A DNA stretch of 64,000 nucleotides from Pirellulales bacterium (lineage in GTDB: Bacteria; Planctomycetota; Planctomycetia; Pirellulales; Lacipirellulaceae): the NCBI GenBank assembly GCA_028279215.1, contig JANQOF010000020.1:1-64000 (forward strand), given 5' to 3'. Positions within the stretch are counted from its first letter, which is position 1. The number at the start of each line of letters is the position of its first letter. Both the position numbers and the translations under genes were made by a program. The notes under the pieces are model-generated. The model was not told the origin of the DNA and did not search any database. It saw only the letters and a list, made by a program, of their open reading frames with translations. Below, one piece after another: positions 34,287 through 43,505 of the stretch.

Positions 34287-35048
34287 TTACTCGAACACGT
34301 CGCGAAATGCGGAAAGTTGCTCGGCTGGCTTGCCAAACAAGTCCTTCACGAAATCGGTGGCGGGGTGCCCGACCACGTCTTGCGGAGGTCCGGCTTGTTC
34401 CAAGCGACCCCCATCGAGCACGGCGATACGATCGCCAAGCGTCAGGGCTTCGAAGATGTCGTGCGTGACGAATACGATCGTCTTGCCCAACCGCTCTTTG
34501 AGCGATCGCATCTCTTGCTGCAACGCGTCGCGCGTTAGAGCATCGAGAGCGCCGAACGGTTCGTCCATGAATAGGTATCTCGGATCGGCGGCCAACGCCC
34601 GCGCCACCCCCACACGCTGTTGTTGGCCGCCGGAGAGCTCCTGTGGCAAGCGGTGCCCGTACTCGCTTGGGGCCAGCCCGACCAACTCGAGCATCTCGCG
34701 CACCACGGTATCGCGAGTTGCGATGGCGGCTCCCGTGAGTTCCAAGCCCATCCCAACGTTTCGTGCGACCGTCATGTGGGGGAATAGGCCAATTGCTTGA
34801 AATACGTAGCCAATCGACCGCCGCCACTCGATCGGCTCGCGCTCGGCGAGCGGGCGACCGTCGACAAAAATCGTGCCGCTCGTCGGTTCGACCAGCCGTA
34901 GTAGCATCTTCAGCAATGTCGACTTTCCGCAGCCTGACGAGCCAAGCAGTACCAGCGTTTCGCCATCGGCGAGGTCGAGCGATAGGTCGCGAACGGCATA
35001 GGATTGGCCGCCGTCGTACGACTTACTCAGGCCTTGGATTTGGATCAT
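34287..35048 (-). CDS. ABC transporter ATP-binding protein (betaine/choline type)
   Basis: 253 residues from ATG 35048, chosen since the ABC domain begins at once (MIQIQGLSKSYDGG). Walker A GSSGCGKST (36-44), LSGGQQQRVGVARAL signature, Walker B YLFMDEPFGALD, and the switch His in TIVFVTHDIFEA. It is slightly shorter than OpuAA-type proteins and lacks their C-terminal CBS domains. It is the ATPase partner of the fused permease/binding protein immediately downstream, with no other component needed. Confidence 0.92.
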   Translation of the reverse strand: MIQIQGLSKSYDGGQSYAVRDLSLDLADGETLVLLGSSGCGKSTLLKMLLRLVEPTSGTIFVDGRPLAEREPIEWRRSIGYVFQAIGLFPHMTVARNVGMGLELTGAAIATRDTVVREMLELVGLAPSEYGHRLPQELSGGQQQRVGVARALAADPRYLFMDEPFGALDALTRDALQQEMRSLKERLGKTIVFVTHDIFEALTLGDRIAVLDGGRLEQAGPPQDVVGHPATDFVKDLFGKPAEQLSAFRDVFE

Positions 35049-35585
35049 GCGACCGGCAATTCTGGCAAGTTGGCGAACAGTATATGAGCTCGCGCGGTGC
35101 GTTCGTTGTAACACATCGCTGTGCGGTGACGACACCGACGAGCGCCGGCGATCGCCAAACAGACGAAGCCGCTGGCGTGGGGCCGCGCGGCCGAATGGTG
35201 ATCAGTCGCGAGCCATGCGAGGCCCCAAACGACGTAAAACACCACTATGAGCACGCATTTGGCTCGATTTGCCCCAAGTGTCCAAGCGGAGGATTGACCC
35301 GCCAATGACGGGAAGGTAGCATACGTCTGGACAAGGTCGGCTCGGGGGCACTTGTCGAAGCTTTGAGACTTGTTATTCGATTTTGTCAGGTCGCCATTAC
35401 TTCTCGACGTCCTCTGTCAAACGAATGATGCTCATCTGCCGGAAGGCATCTCGCCGTTTCGGTGTCGCAGAGCTTTCAACGATTGCCACTCCGACCACGA
35501 TCCACCCGTTACACAACCGACAAGCGCATGGCACGGCTTGGCGGTGACGTTTTGATTTCGTTGTTTCGTGCCAGGAGTTTTTGAA
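35049..35585. other. Intergenic region upstream of the cold-shock gene
   Basis: About 540 bases. A short minus-strand open frame (35045-35305, 86 codons) has a hydrophobic N-terminal stretch but low-quality sequence beyond it, so I did not call it. The 5' leader of the cold-shock gene lies to the right. No known riboswitch was recognised. A temperature-responsive leader would be expected but is not demonstrable by eye. Confidence 0.45.
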
Positions 35586-35786
35586 GTGTCGCAAGGTACG
35601 ATTAAGAAGCTGACAGACAAGGGATTCGGGTTTATTGAGGGGGAGCGGGGGGATATCTTCTTCCACAGCTCGGCAGTCGAAGGTGAGATTAACTTCGACA
35701 ACCTCCGCGAAGGACAGCAAGTAGAGTACACCGAAGGCCAAGGCCCCAAAGGTCCTCGTGCTGAGAACGTGAAACTCGTATCGTAG
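35586..35786 (+). CDS. Cold-shock domain (CspA-type) RNA-binding protein
   Basis: 66 residues from GTG 35586. AGGAG lies seven bases upstream, and this start gives the usual CspA length, so the upstream GTG at 35568 is less likely. The single OB-fold domain has RNP1 (KGFGFI) and RNP2 (DIFFHSS), and the family pattern IKKLTDKGFGFI ... REGQQVEYTEGQGPKGPRAENVK. Such proteins bind single-stranded RNA and DNA and act as RNA chaperones. A clear terminator follows about 30 bp later, so it is a single-gene unit. Confidence 0.95.
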   Translation: MSQGTIKKLTDKGFGFIEGERGDIFFHSSAVEGEINFDNLREGQQVEYTEGQGPKGPRAENVKLVS

Positions 35787-35815
35787 TCGCAAGACTCGAT
35801 CGACGGTAAACGCCG

Positions 35816-35853
35816 AAACCGCCCAGCGAACTTAGGTGAGCTGGGCGGTTTTT
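35816..35853 (+). terminator. Rho-independent terminator of the cold-shock gene
   Basis: AAACCGCCCAGC (35816-35827) pairs with GCTGGGCGGTTT (35840-35851), followed by more T. The stem is 12 bp, GC-rich and directly followed by the T-run. It is among the clearest terminators in the window. Confidence 0.95.
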
Positions 35854-35882
35854 CTGTATCTCCCGACGGAGTGGAACATACC

Positions 35883-36551
35883 ATGAGGCTAAAACGTCGC
35901 CTCCTTGGTTGGTTGGTTGCCGCTGCCATGATGGCCCTGCGTGCGACTTGTCGGGTTCGTCTCCACAACGACCCGCGCCCGGCGCTGCGTGCAGCGGGAC
36001 AAAGCTACGTTTACTCCGTACTACACGCTCACCAGGTATGTGCCGCCATTCGTCGCGAACCGAATACGGCTGCCATGGTTTCGCGTTCGGCCGATGGGGA
36101 GCTACTCATTCCCGCGTTCTGTGCGCTAGGTATTCGTCCGATCCGTGGCTCGAGCCAAAATCGTCAGGCACAGCGGGGCGGCGAAGCGGCGCTCGACGAG
36201 TTGGTAGAGCACGTCGCGCCCGGCGCGCCGGCGCTATTGGCGGTCGATGGTCCGCGGGGGCCGCGAAACCGCGTTAGGAAAGGCATTGCTGTATTGTCGC
36301 GTCGGAGTGGCGCAGTGGTGCTTAACGTGGTTGCCATCCCAAATCGGCGGTGGGTGTTGTCGAAGTCGTGGGACCGGCTGCAGATTCCGCAACCCTTCAG
36401 CCGGATCGATGCCTATTTCGCCGAGCCACTGGTCCCGTCGAACGAAGAGTCGGCCGAGGTGTTTCGCAAGCGCATCGAACGTTCGCTCAACGAGATGGAA
36501 CGGCTCCACGACCCGCTTCAGGCCAAACAGCCCACCGAGCAAGACTCCTAG
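35883..36551 (+). CDS. DUF374-type lysophospholipid acyltransferase family protein
   Basis: 222 residues from ATG 35883. A hydrophobic N-terminal segment (LLGWLVAAAMMALRATC) would anchor it in the membrane. The DUF374 core is visible: an SVLHAHQV segment, MVSRSADGELLIPAF, the GIRPIRGSSQNR segment and AVDGPRGPRNRVRKGI. This family belongs to the LPLAT superfamily. In some bacteria it acts in lipid A or lyso-lipid acylation, so the role here is likely envelope lipid modification. The N-terminal HxxxxD is replaced by a variant (HAHQV), which is common in DUF374. It ends 8 bp before the converging CapD-type gene. Confidence 0.85.
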   Translation: MRLKRRLLGWLVAAAMMALRATCRVRLHNDPRPALRAAGQSYVYSVLHAHQVCAAIRREPNTAAMVSRSADGELLIPAFCALGIRPIRGSSQNRQAQRGGEAALDELVEHVAPGAPALLAVDGPRGPRNRVRKGIAVLSRRSGAVVLNVVAIPNRRWVLSKSWDRLQIPQPFSRIDAYFAEPLVPSNEESAEVFRKRIERSLNEMERLHDPLQAKQPTEQDS

Positions 36552-36559
36552 CTGCCCCG

Positions 36560-38437
36560 CTAGGCAATCTTGCGGCTCGACTCAACCGTTTCGCCAAATA
36601 GCGGAACAACCGTCGCTAACTCAGCACGTATCACTTCGGGCGGTTCGTTCACGACCTGCTCCAAATGGCTCAAGTCGCTCATCACCTGTACTAGTTGCCA
36701 GTCTTGGCTCCCGGCGACCATGATTTTTGGGTGGGTGGTGGTGCGATGCGATTCCGCGGCGCCATAGAGTTCCTCGAATAGTTTCTCGCCAGGGCGGAGG
36801 CCTGTGAAATCAATCTCGATGTCCTCACCTACACGTAGCCCAGACAGCCGAATCATATCCTGGGCGAGGTCGACAATCTTCACCGGTTCGCCCATGTCGA
36901 GCACGAAGATCTCGCCCCCCTGCCCCATCGCACCGGCCTGGATCACCAACTGCGCTGCCTCGGGGATCATCATGAAATAGCGAATGATGTCGGGATGAGT
37001 GACGGTGATTGGTCCTCCCTGGGCAATCTGCTCACGAAACACCGGCACCACGCTTCCTGCCGAGTCGAGCACGTTGCCGAATCGCACAGTGACGAATTGG
37101 CAGGTTGAGGTGCCTGCCTTCGCTTGCACGTATCGCTCGGCAAGTTGCTTGCACGAGCCCATGACACTGGTTGGATTAACCGCTTTGTCCGTTGAGATCA
37201 TGACCAAGCTGAGGGCGTCGTACGCCTCGGCAAGATCGACGACGTTGCGAGTCGCCAAGGCGATGTTCTTTATCGCTTCGCCGGGGTGATCCTCCATGAG
37301 CGGCACATGCTTGTAGGCGGCGGCATGGAAGATGATTTCAGGCGTATGCTCGCGAAATACAGCGTCCATTCGTTCGAAGTCGGTCAGATCGGCAATTACC
37401 ACTTCGACTGCGGCCTCGGGCGCCAGGCGGCGCAGCTCACGGTCGAGAAAGAATTGACCGGTCTCCGAACGATCAGCTACCACGAGACGACCAGGCGCGA
37501 GATCGACCAATTGTCGGCAGATTTCAGAGCCAATGCTGCCAGCCGATCCGGTGACCATCACCGTGCGACCCTGTAGCCAGTCGCGAATCGTTTGCGAATC
37601 GAGTTCGACCGATTCGCGGCGCAACAAGTCTTCGATGGCCACAGGGCGAGGCTGCACGCTGACCTTGCCTGCCAGCAACTGCTCGTAGCTGGGCAGCACG
37701 TTGACCCGGAAGTCGTGTGCGGTTGCGGTCTCGACCAGTTGACGGACCGTTCGGCCCGGCAACTCGCCGGAGTGGATGAGCACCTCGTCGACATCGAGCG
37801 CGTCCACCACCTGAGGCAGGTCGTCGAGCGCGCCGAGTACCGGTACTCCAGCAATGTGTCGCCCTGTCAATTGTTTGTGATCGTCTACAAATCCGACCAC
37901 CTCAAAGTGTATGCGTTGGTCCTGACGCAACGTCCGTAATAGTGCCTCGCCAGAGTCGTTGGCGCCAACGATGACCACGCGCGTCGCGTCGGATGTTCGA
38001 TTCCACGTGCGCAGTAGGTTGTGCCATATGCGGGGCGTTGCCCGCAGGCCGCCAACCAACAGCAGCGTGATACCCCAGTCGAGCAGGAAGATACTGCGCG
38101 GTATGTCGAACTCGGGGACGAGTAGCGCGTCGATCAGCACGATGCCCACGGTACCAGCCGTGATCGCCTTGGCGATGGCCCCGAGGTCGTGGAATGTAAC
38201 GTAGCGGTGTCGGCTGTGGTAGATGTGGAACCACGCGGCGCTTACCATCTTGGCCGCCACCACCCACGGCATCGACCACCACATCCAGTAGGCATACTTT
38301 GCCGTGGGGAAGCCATCGAATCTCAGGCAAAACGCCGCTACGTACGAGAGCGACATGGCGCATAACAATGCAACGCCAGCGGTCACGAGTTGGACGTGGC
38401 GATGGTGCGCCAATGTGGAATCAGAGGACCGGTTCAT
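36560..38437 (-). CDS. CapD/WbpM-type UDP-sugar 4,6-dehydratase (polysaccharide biosynthesis)
   Basis: 625 residues. Four N-terminal hydrophobic segments (about residues 15-115) precede a cytoplasmic part with two Rossmann domains: VVIVGANDSGEALLR (about 155) and VMVTGSAGSIGSEICRQL (about 296). The active region STDKAVNPTSVMGSCKQLAERYVQ is the family signature, with Lys in the SCKQ position. The rest includes TGLRPGEKLFEELYG. WbpM and FlmA/CapD-type enzymes make UDP-4-keto-6-deoxy sugars for surface glycans. It lies downstream of the polymerase gene (12 bp) and is the last gene of the EPS operon. Confidence 0.93.
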   Translation of the reverse strand: MNRSSDSTLAHHRHVQLVTAGVALLCAMSLSYVAAFCLRFDGFPTAKYAYWMWWSMPWVVAAKMVSAAWFHIYHSRHRYVTFHDLGAIAKAITAGTVGIVLIDALLVPEFDIPRSIFLLDWGITLLLVGGLRATPRIWHNLLRTWNRTSDATRVVIVGANDSGEALLRTLRQDQRIHFEVVGFVDDHKQLTGRHIAGVPVLGALDDLPQVVDALDVDEVLIHSGELPGRTVRQLVETATAHDFRVNVLPSYEQLLAGKVSVQPRPVAIEDLLRRESVELDSQTIRDWLQGRTVMVTGSAGSIGSEICRQLVDLAPGRLVVADRSETGQFFLDRELRRLAPEAAVEVVIADLTDFERMDAVFREHTPEIIFHAAAYKHVPLMEDHPGEAIKNIALATRNVVDLAEAYDALSLVMISTDKAVNPTSVMGSCKQLAERYVQAKAGTSTCQFVTVRFGNVLDSAGSVVPVFREQIAQGGPITVTHPDIIRYFMMIPEAAQLVIQAGAMGQGGEIFVLDMGEPVKIVDLAQDMIRLSGLRVGEDIEIDFTGLRPGEKLFEELYGAAESHRTTTHPKIMVAGSQDWQLVQVMSDLSHLEQVVNEPPEVIRAELATVVPLFGETVESSRKIA

Positions 38438-38449
38438 GCGACTGTCGTC

Positions 38450-41137
38450 CTAACGGACCATGCTTGGACTATTTGGAGTTGCTGTAAGCGTACGGTGATT
38501 GCGGTGACGTCGTGCGGCGGAAAGCTGAAGCAACTGCCGCAGTCCTGGATTGGAAGGATCGCGAGCGACGCACCACCGCAGGTGCGGTTCGGCGTCCGCG
38601 TACCGCTCGGCATCGAACAGCGCACGTCCGTGCGCCTTACGCACCGAAACGAAACTGGCGTTCTGCTGCATTGCTCGTTCGGTGCAGGCAATCCGCTCGT
38701 CAATGTTGCCCACTGCGCCATACATTTCTCCCAGCCACATCCAAATGTAGGCAGGCGGTACTTCGTGCGGCAGTGGATCGTACTCGTCGGCTTTCTGTCT
38801 GGCGTAGGCCAACAACAGGCCCAAATCACCCGGATTGCCGTCAGCTAGGTAACGTTGCCAAACGCTTCTCAGCGTTTTCCAATCGGGAGCGAAGTTTTCA
38901 AGAAAGCTTGCCGCTGGAGCTTGGCCCGCAAGCATAGAGACCACCAGAAATTGATGATTTCCCTCCTGCTGAAAGCTACGCACCAGGTATTCCAGCGCCG
39001 ACTTCTGTTGATGCGACACCAATTGGTGCTTGCCGATCTCGAATAGCACCATCCCGTCGTACGGGCTCAAACGCGCCGCTTGAGTCAACAGCGGCTGCGA
39101 GTCGGTGGCCGAACGATTCGACAGAAAGTCGAGATTGGCCAAGCAGACGTAGCCTAACGGTTCCAACGGCGAGAGTTGCACTGCCGCTGCCGCGTGCCTG
39201 CGCGCCGCGTGCAGCAACCTTAGGTCGTCGCCAATGGCGGACTGAAGCCACCCGTCGACCGCTTCGGGCGACTGGAAACCATTGGCGAGCACAGCTTGCT
39301 GGTAATTGCCGAGATTCATCCGACTCGGGCGCAATTCGCTTCGGGCGTCGAACCATTGGAGGTAGACGCGCGATAACCGCAAGTGGGCGGCGGCTGAATG
39401 GGGATTGGCTTCGACCGTGGTTCGGAGGGCGTCGATTTCGTCGGCGAGTAGCTGCGTGCCGCTGGTCAAGTCGAGCCGACTGCTGTTGTTCTCGACGTGT
39501 TCGTAGGCGGACTGCTGCGCCAATTTGAGTCGTGCTGACGCGGCGCGATAGCGATTCCAGGCCGGGCTGGCGAGCGCTGGCGGCCCCAACACCATCGCGA
39601 TATAGGACGCTATGGCGAGGGTGACGGAGGCGATTTCGAAGTTCTTGGACGATCGGGCTTCGCCAGGTGCCGACTTGGCCGCATCGCCAATTGCAATGCG
39701 TCGAAGCACGACGATCGCCAGCAGTGCCGTCGTCATCGTCGCCGGTATGTACCAAACGAAGTCGAACGCACTATGCACGAGACTAATGGCCAGAATAGCT
39801 GCCACTGCACCCAGGCAGGCCGAGTGTTCACGGGTTGGCGGTACGCGCCAAGCTGCCGCTGCGCGCCAAGCCACGTAGCCCAACGTTGCGGCGAGCAAAC
39901 CAAGGCCGGGCAGTCCGAGTTCGGTCGCGATTTGCAGGTAGCCGTTCTCGGCGTGCGTGAATGGCGTGGGGTACGACCGCGTCATGAACAACGGGTACAC
40001 GTCTTGATGCGTGCCTGCACCCGCGCCAGTCATCCAGAACTGGCCAACCGCGCGGACGTTGGCGGCCCAAATCGCCCGCCGTCCACCGAGGCGGTCGATC
40101 GCATCGACAGAACCAGAGGTCAAGTCTTCCAACCGTCCGGTGAGTCGGTCTTCGTTATACAGCGTCAGGCCTACACCCACGGCAACCGCCGCAACCGCCA
40201 ACAAACCGAGTTGTTTGCCACCCACCAATTTACGTCGCCAATAGACGGCGGCCAACACTGTCGTGCCGATCACTGCCGACAGTACTCCGCCACGCGAAGC
40301 CGACATCAACATTGCCAGCAGCACCACGGCAAGGCCGACCGACCATGCAAGGGGTTGATATTCGCGAACTCTGGTTGCTGGTTGGCGATTCGATGTAGGT
40401 GCAGGCTCCACGCGGACGATTTGATACGCAATCGCAGCGGCACCCATCGCGAGGAAACTTGCAAAGTGATTTCGATTGATAAACGCCCCGCATACGTAGT
40501 TGTCCGATCGGCGGAATGGGTGCTCAAACACCCAAAAGAACCTGCCATCGGCAGTGAAGTACTGAAGCAACCCGAACAATGCCATGACGATACTGGCCTG
40601 AGCAATCCATCGCAGCACCATGGCTACGTCGGCCCGCGAGCGGATTCGTTGGAGCGCCACAAACAGCACCATGGCGTGGCACAGCAGCACGGCCAGACTA
40701 ACCTGGCTCGACGTGGGATGCAGCGACAGAGTGCGCCAGCGATCGACGCCGAGTGCCTGAAGGTACTCGCTACCGTTCCAGAGCGGCAAATTCACGGCGA
40801 TGCCAGGAGAGATCGCGTCGAGCACCACAGACGGTAGCGGAACGATTTGCAGTACCAGCCAGGCGACTGCCAAAGTAGGAATCAGCAGCATTGAGCTAAG
40901 GCGTGCGCCTTTTGGTCGCCCGAACCACTCGTTCGCTAGCCAAGCAAGCATGGTTGCTATGGCTGCCAACGCATACACGGCACGGGCGCCATCGCCGCGT
41001 CCTCCCCAGGCTAACGGTGCCAGTACCACCACCGACCACAGGCACCGATCGAGCCATTGTGGCAGCACGTCCTCCCACCGCCAGTCGGTGGCGAGCGACA
41101 CCATCGATCGTCGTGCTGTGGCGATGGACTGGCTCAT
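38450..41137 (-). CDS. O-antigen ligase/polymerase family membrane protein with TPR-like C-terminus
   Basis: 895 residues from ATG 41137 (MSQSIATARRSM). Starting earlier would run against the upstream gene. Hydrophobic segments, about twelve, occupy residues 35-540. The O-antigen ligase motif is in the large periplasmic loop after a MTGAGAGTHQDVYPLF segment, with the HAENGYLQIATELGLPG signature (about 415-432). The last 350 residues are soluble and helical with TPR-like units (AAHLRLSRVYLQWF, FLVVSMLAGQAP, CTERAMQQNASFVSVRKAHG, DAERYADAEPHLRWCVARDP). It would polymerise or ligate an exported glycan at the outer leaflet of the inner membrane. It is 37 bp downstream of the tyrosine kinase. Confidence 0.9.
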   Translation of the reverse strand: MSQSIATARRSMVSLATDWRWEDVLPQWLDRCLWSVVVLAPLAWGGRGDGARAVYALAAIATMLAWLANEWFGRPKGARLSSMLLIPTLAVAWLVLQIVPLPSVVLDAISPGIAVNLPLWNGSEYLQALGVDRWRTLSLHPTSSQVSLAVLLCHAMVLFVALQRIRSRADVAMVLRWIAQASIVMALFGLLQYFTADGRFFWVFEHPFRRSDNYVCGAFINRNHFASFLAMGAAAIAYQIVRVEPAPTSNRQPATRVREYQPLAWSVGLAVVLLAMLMSASRGGVLSAVIGTTVLAAVYWRRKLVGGKQLGLLAVAAVAVGVGLTLYNEDRLTGRLEDLTSGSVDAIDRLGGRRAIWAANVRAVGQFWMTGAGAGTHQDVYPLFMTRSYPTPFTHAENGYLQIATELGLPGLGLLAATLGYVAWRAAAAWRVPPTREHSACLGAVAAILAISLVHSAFDFVWYIPATMTTALLAIVVLRRIAIGDAAKSAPGEARSSKNFEIASVTLAIASYIAMVLGPPALASPAWNRYRAASARLKLAQQSAYEHVENNSSRLDLTSGTQLLADEIDALRTTVEANPHSAAAHLRLSRVYLQWFDARSELRPSRMNLGNYQQAVLANGFQSPEAVDGWLQSAIGDDLRLLHAARRHAAAAVQLSPLEPLGYVCLANLDFLSNRSATDSQPLLTQAARLSPYDGMVLFEIGKHQLVSHQQKSALEYLVRSFQQEGNHQFLVVSMLAGQAPAASFLENFAPDWKTLRSVWQRYLADGNPGDLGLLLAYARQKADEYDPLPHEVPPAYIWMWLGEMYGAVGNIDERIACTERAMQQNASFVSVRKAHGRALFDAERYADAEPHLRWCVARDPSNPGLRQLLQLSAARRHRNHRTLTATPNSPSMVR

Positions 41138-41174
41138 GCGGTTCGCGCTATCGGTGGGTGAACGCTCGGGCGTG

Positions 41175-43451
41175 TCAAGCAGCCAGGCGGGGCTCAACCT
41201 CGATGGGTGGAGTGGCGGATGTGTCGCCGTGGTCGTCGCCGTGATAGTTGTAGCCGTAACCGTATCCATATCCCGCGCCATGGAAGTCGCTGACGTCGTT
41301 GGCGACGACGCCAAACACATGCGTGCCGGTGGCCCGAAACTGCTCGCAGGCCCGCGTCACCAACCGGCGATGATTTTTGTCGGGTCGCACCACCAGAATG
41401 GCGCCGTCGACCAGGCGGCCGACGATTTGCGCGTCGCTAACTGCGAGGACTGGCGGACAGTCGACCAACACTTGGTCGTACTGCGAATCGGCCCACGCAA
41501 GCAGCTCGATGAACTCCTGACTGGCGAGCAACTCGGCCGGGTTGGGCCGGCGAAGCCCGGCGGGAATGACATCCAATCGCGGGGCGTCGGTCTTCACCAC
41601 ATGTTTCGGCGCCAACTCGGCCGGCGGCTCGTTGCTCGACAAGACGTCGACCACGCCGCTTCGCCCTTTGAGTCCCATTAGCGCCGTCATGCCAGGCCGT
41701 CGCAGGTCGGCGTCGATCACGAGCGTCCGCTTGCCGGCTTGGGCAAACGCCACGGCAAGATTGGCGCTGACGGTGGTTTTTCCATCGCCTGGCTCGGCAC
41801 TCGACACCAGCAGTCGGTCGGCTACCTCGGGGTTCAGCGCAAGGGCGGTGCGTAGCGTACGGAACGCTTCGCTGTCGGCCGCGTTGGGCATCATGTGCGT
41901 GTGGAGCGACTCCAGATGCTCGCCTTCGAGCCGATCTAAGCTCTGTACCAGCGCCAGCACCGGCACGCCCAGCTGCCCCGACAGTTCTTCCGGTGAGTTG
42001 AAACGGTCGTCGAGCACGTCTTGCACGTACGCCAGCACGATGCCAATCGCCAGGCCACCGATCAGCGACAGCACACTCACCACGTTCAGACGCGGCGACA
42101 CAGGTCGATCGTCTGGCAATGCGTCTTGGGTGACGTGAGCTTGGATCGGAGCTTGCTGTCGAAACTGAGTTGCCGAGTCGATTTGCTCGATCAACGAGTC
42201 GCGGCTTCCCTCCAAACGAACCAGATCGCGCTCCTTGGTGCGCAACAACACTAGGTCGGAACTCTGCTTAGTGGCTTCTTCGCGTGCAGCATAGAACGCG
42301 TCGCGTTTCTGCTGCTCCTCGTGTTTGGCTTGGCTTAGCGATTGCCTGAGGAGCGATTGCAGCATGGGCCCCAACTGCTCGCCGGTCATGCCCACGGCCC
42401 GCTGACCCGCGGAGGAGCGATAGTTGCTCAGGTACTGGTCGATGCCTTCGATTTTGGCCGCCAATTCGATCATTCGAGGGTTGTTGGGGCCCAAGTACGG
42501 GGCGAGGCTTTGCATCTTGCGCTCGGCTTCGGCTCTTTCTCGCTCGCGCTCGCGAATCGAAGCAATATCGTCGGCCGACATGCCAAGGGACGATACGAGC
42601 ATCTGCTGGCCGAGCGTTTCCTCAAGCGCCATCAGGTGTTGGCGGAGATCCTCGCCAGCGGCAATCGAGGCGTTTAACGCGCTTAAGCGGGCAGACAATT
42701 CGAGTCGCCGCTGCTGCGATTCGATCCAACTCTCGTTGAGCTTCAGGGCTCTTTGTACGATGGGGTCGATCGCTTCGTCTTGCTCTCCCAACGCCAGATG
42801 GCCCACTCGGCTGCGAAGCGTTAGTAGCTCACGCTGCGTCTTGGTGATTTCGGCCTCCGTAGTTTCGAGCCTGGCGGACTTCTGCTTAATGTCGTCGCCC
42901 GCGGAGCCTTCATGCATCTGATTGACGAACGCCAGATAGGAGTTCACGATGCCGCTTACCACCGCGGCGGCCGCCTCGGGATCGCGGGATCTGTAGCTCA
43001 CGTTCACCACACTGCCCTTGCGACTCACACTGGCGTTTAATCGCTCGGTCAGGTCCTCGACCCAGTCGCGTTGAGGAACACTCGCCAGGTCGACCAAGTG
43101 CTGCTGTGGCAATTCAGCAAGAGCGTTGCGAACGACCACCGGACTGACCACCAGCTTCTGCTGGTTGGCCATCAAGTTTTCATTGGCGATCTGCTCGCCC
43201 ATGCTTGAGAGTTCGTCGACCTTGCGTTCGCTGATCATCAGTTCGGCGGTCGACTGGTAGTACCGCGGCGCGGTCAGATAGTAAGCCACGCCCAGCGCCG
43301 CGCAAATCACGACCGACGCGAACACCAGGTTCTTGCGGTACACGATCGTGCGGTACAACCGGATGACCGTGTGAATCATGTCGGAAGGCGACATGTCGAC
43401 GTTAGACGCCGGCGGTGGCGTCGACAGATCGGGCTCGGCGGGGTTGGACAT
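41175..43451 (-). CDS. Wzc-like polysaccharide copolymerase and tyrosine autokinase
   Basis: 758 residues, start ATG 43451. The N-terminal Wzz chain-length domain has a helix at about 45-65 (NLVFASVVICAALGVAYYL), a coiled-coil periplasmic region, and a second helix before about residue 460 (LNVVSVLSLIGGLAIGIVLAYV). The cytoplasmic BY-kinase domain has Walker A EPGDGKTTVS (about 552), Walker A' LVIDADLRRP and Walker B QVLVDCPPVLAV. A Tyr-rich C-terminal cluster GAGYGYGYGYNYHGDD (about 724-740) is the autophosphorylation tail. It controls chain length and export with the Wza-like lipoprotein next to it. Confidence 0.95.
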   Translation of the reverse strand: MSNPAEPDLSTPPPASNVDMSPSDMIHTVIRLYRTIVYRKNLVFASVVICAALGVAYYLTAPRYYQSTAELMISERKVDELSSMGEQIANENLMANQQKLVVSPVVVRNALAELPQQHLVDLASVPQRDWVEDLTERLNASVSRKGSVVNVSYRSRDPEAAAAVVSGIVNSYLAFVNQMHEGSAGDDIKQKSARLETTEAEITKTQRELLTLRSRVGHLALGEQDEAIDPIVQRALKLNESWIESQQRRLELSARLSALNASIAAGEDLRQHLMALEETLGQQMLVSSLGMSADDIASIRERERERAEAERKMQSLAPYLGPNNPRMIELAAKIEGIDQYLSNYRSSAGQRAVGMTGEQLGPMLQSLLRQSLSQAKHEEQQKRDAFYAAREEATKQSSDLVLLRTKERDLVRLEGSRDSLIEQIDSATQFRQQAPIQAHVTQDALPDDRPVSPRLNVVSVLSLIGGLAIGIVLAYVQDVLDDRFNSPEELSGQLGVPVLALVQSLDRLEGEHLESLHTHMMPNAADSEAFRTLRTALALNPEVADRLLVSSAEPGDGKTTVSANLAVAFAQAGKRTLVIDADLRRPGMTALMGLKGRSGVVDVLSSNEPPAELAPKHVVKTDAPRLDVIPAGLRRPNPAELLASQEFIELLAWADSQYDQVLVDCPPVLAVSDAQIVGRLVDGAILVVRPDKNHRRLVTRACEQFRATGTHVFGVVANDVSDFHGAGYGYGYGYNYHGDDHGDTSATPPIEVEPRLAA

Positions 43452-43505
43452 GGAGATCGGTGGGAATGAATCGAGGGTGGGTCGGTTAGCAGGTGGGATG
43501 GGGGA

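Noticed and set aside
35045..35305. Minus-strand 86-codon frame with a hydrophobic stretch
   Set aside because: Only one short hydrophobic segment and an irregular remainder; no ribosome site that I can support.
34763..35308. Plus-strand frame across the ABC ATPase start and the following spacer
   Set aside because: Overlaps the ATPase N-terminal half on the opposite strand and lacks any recognisable pattern.
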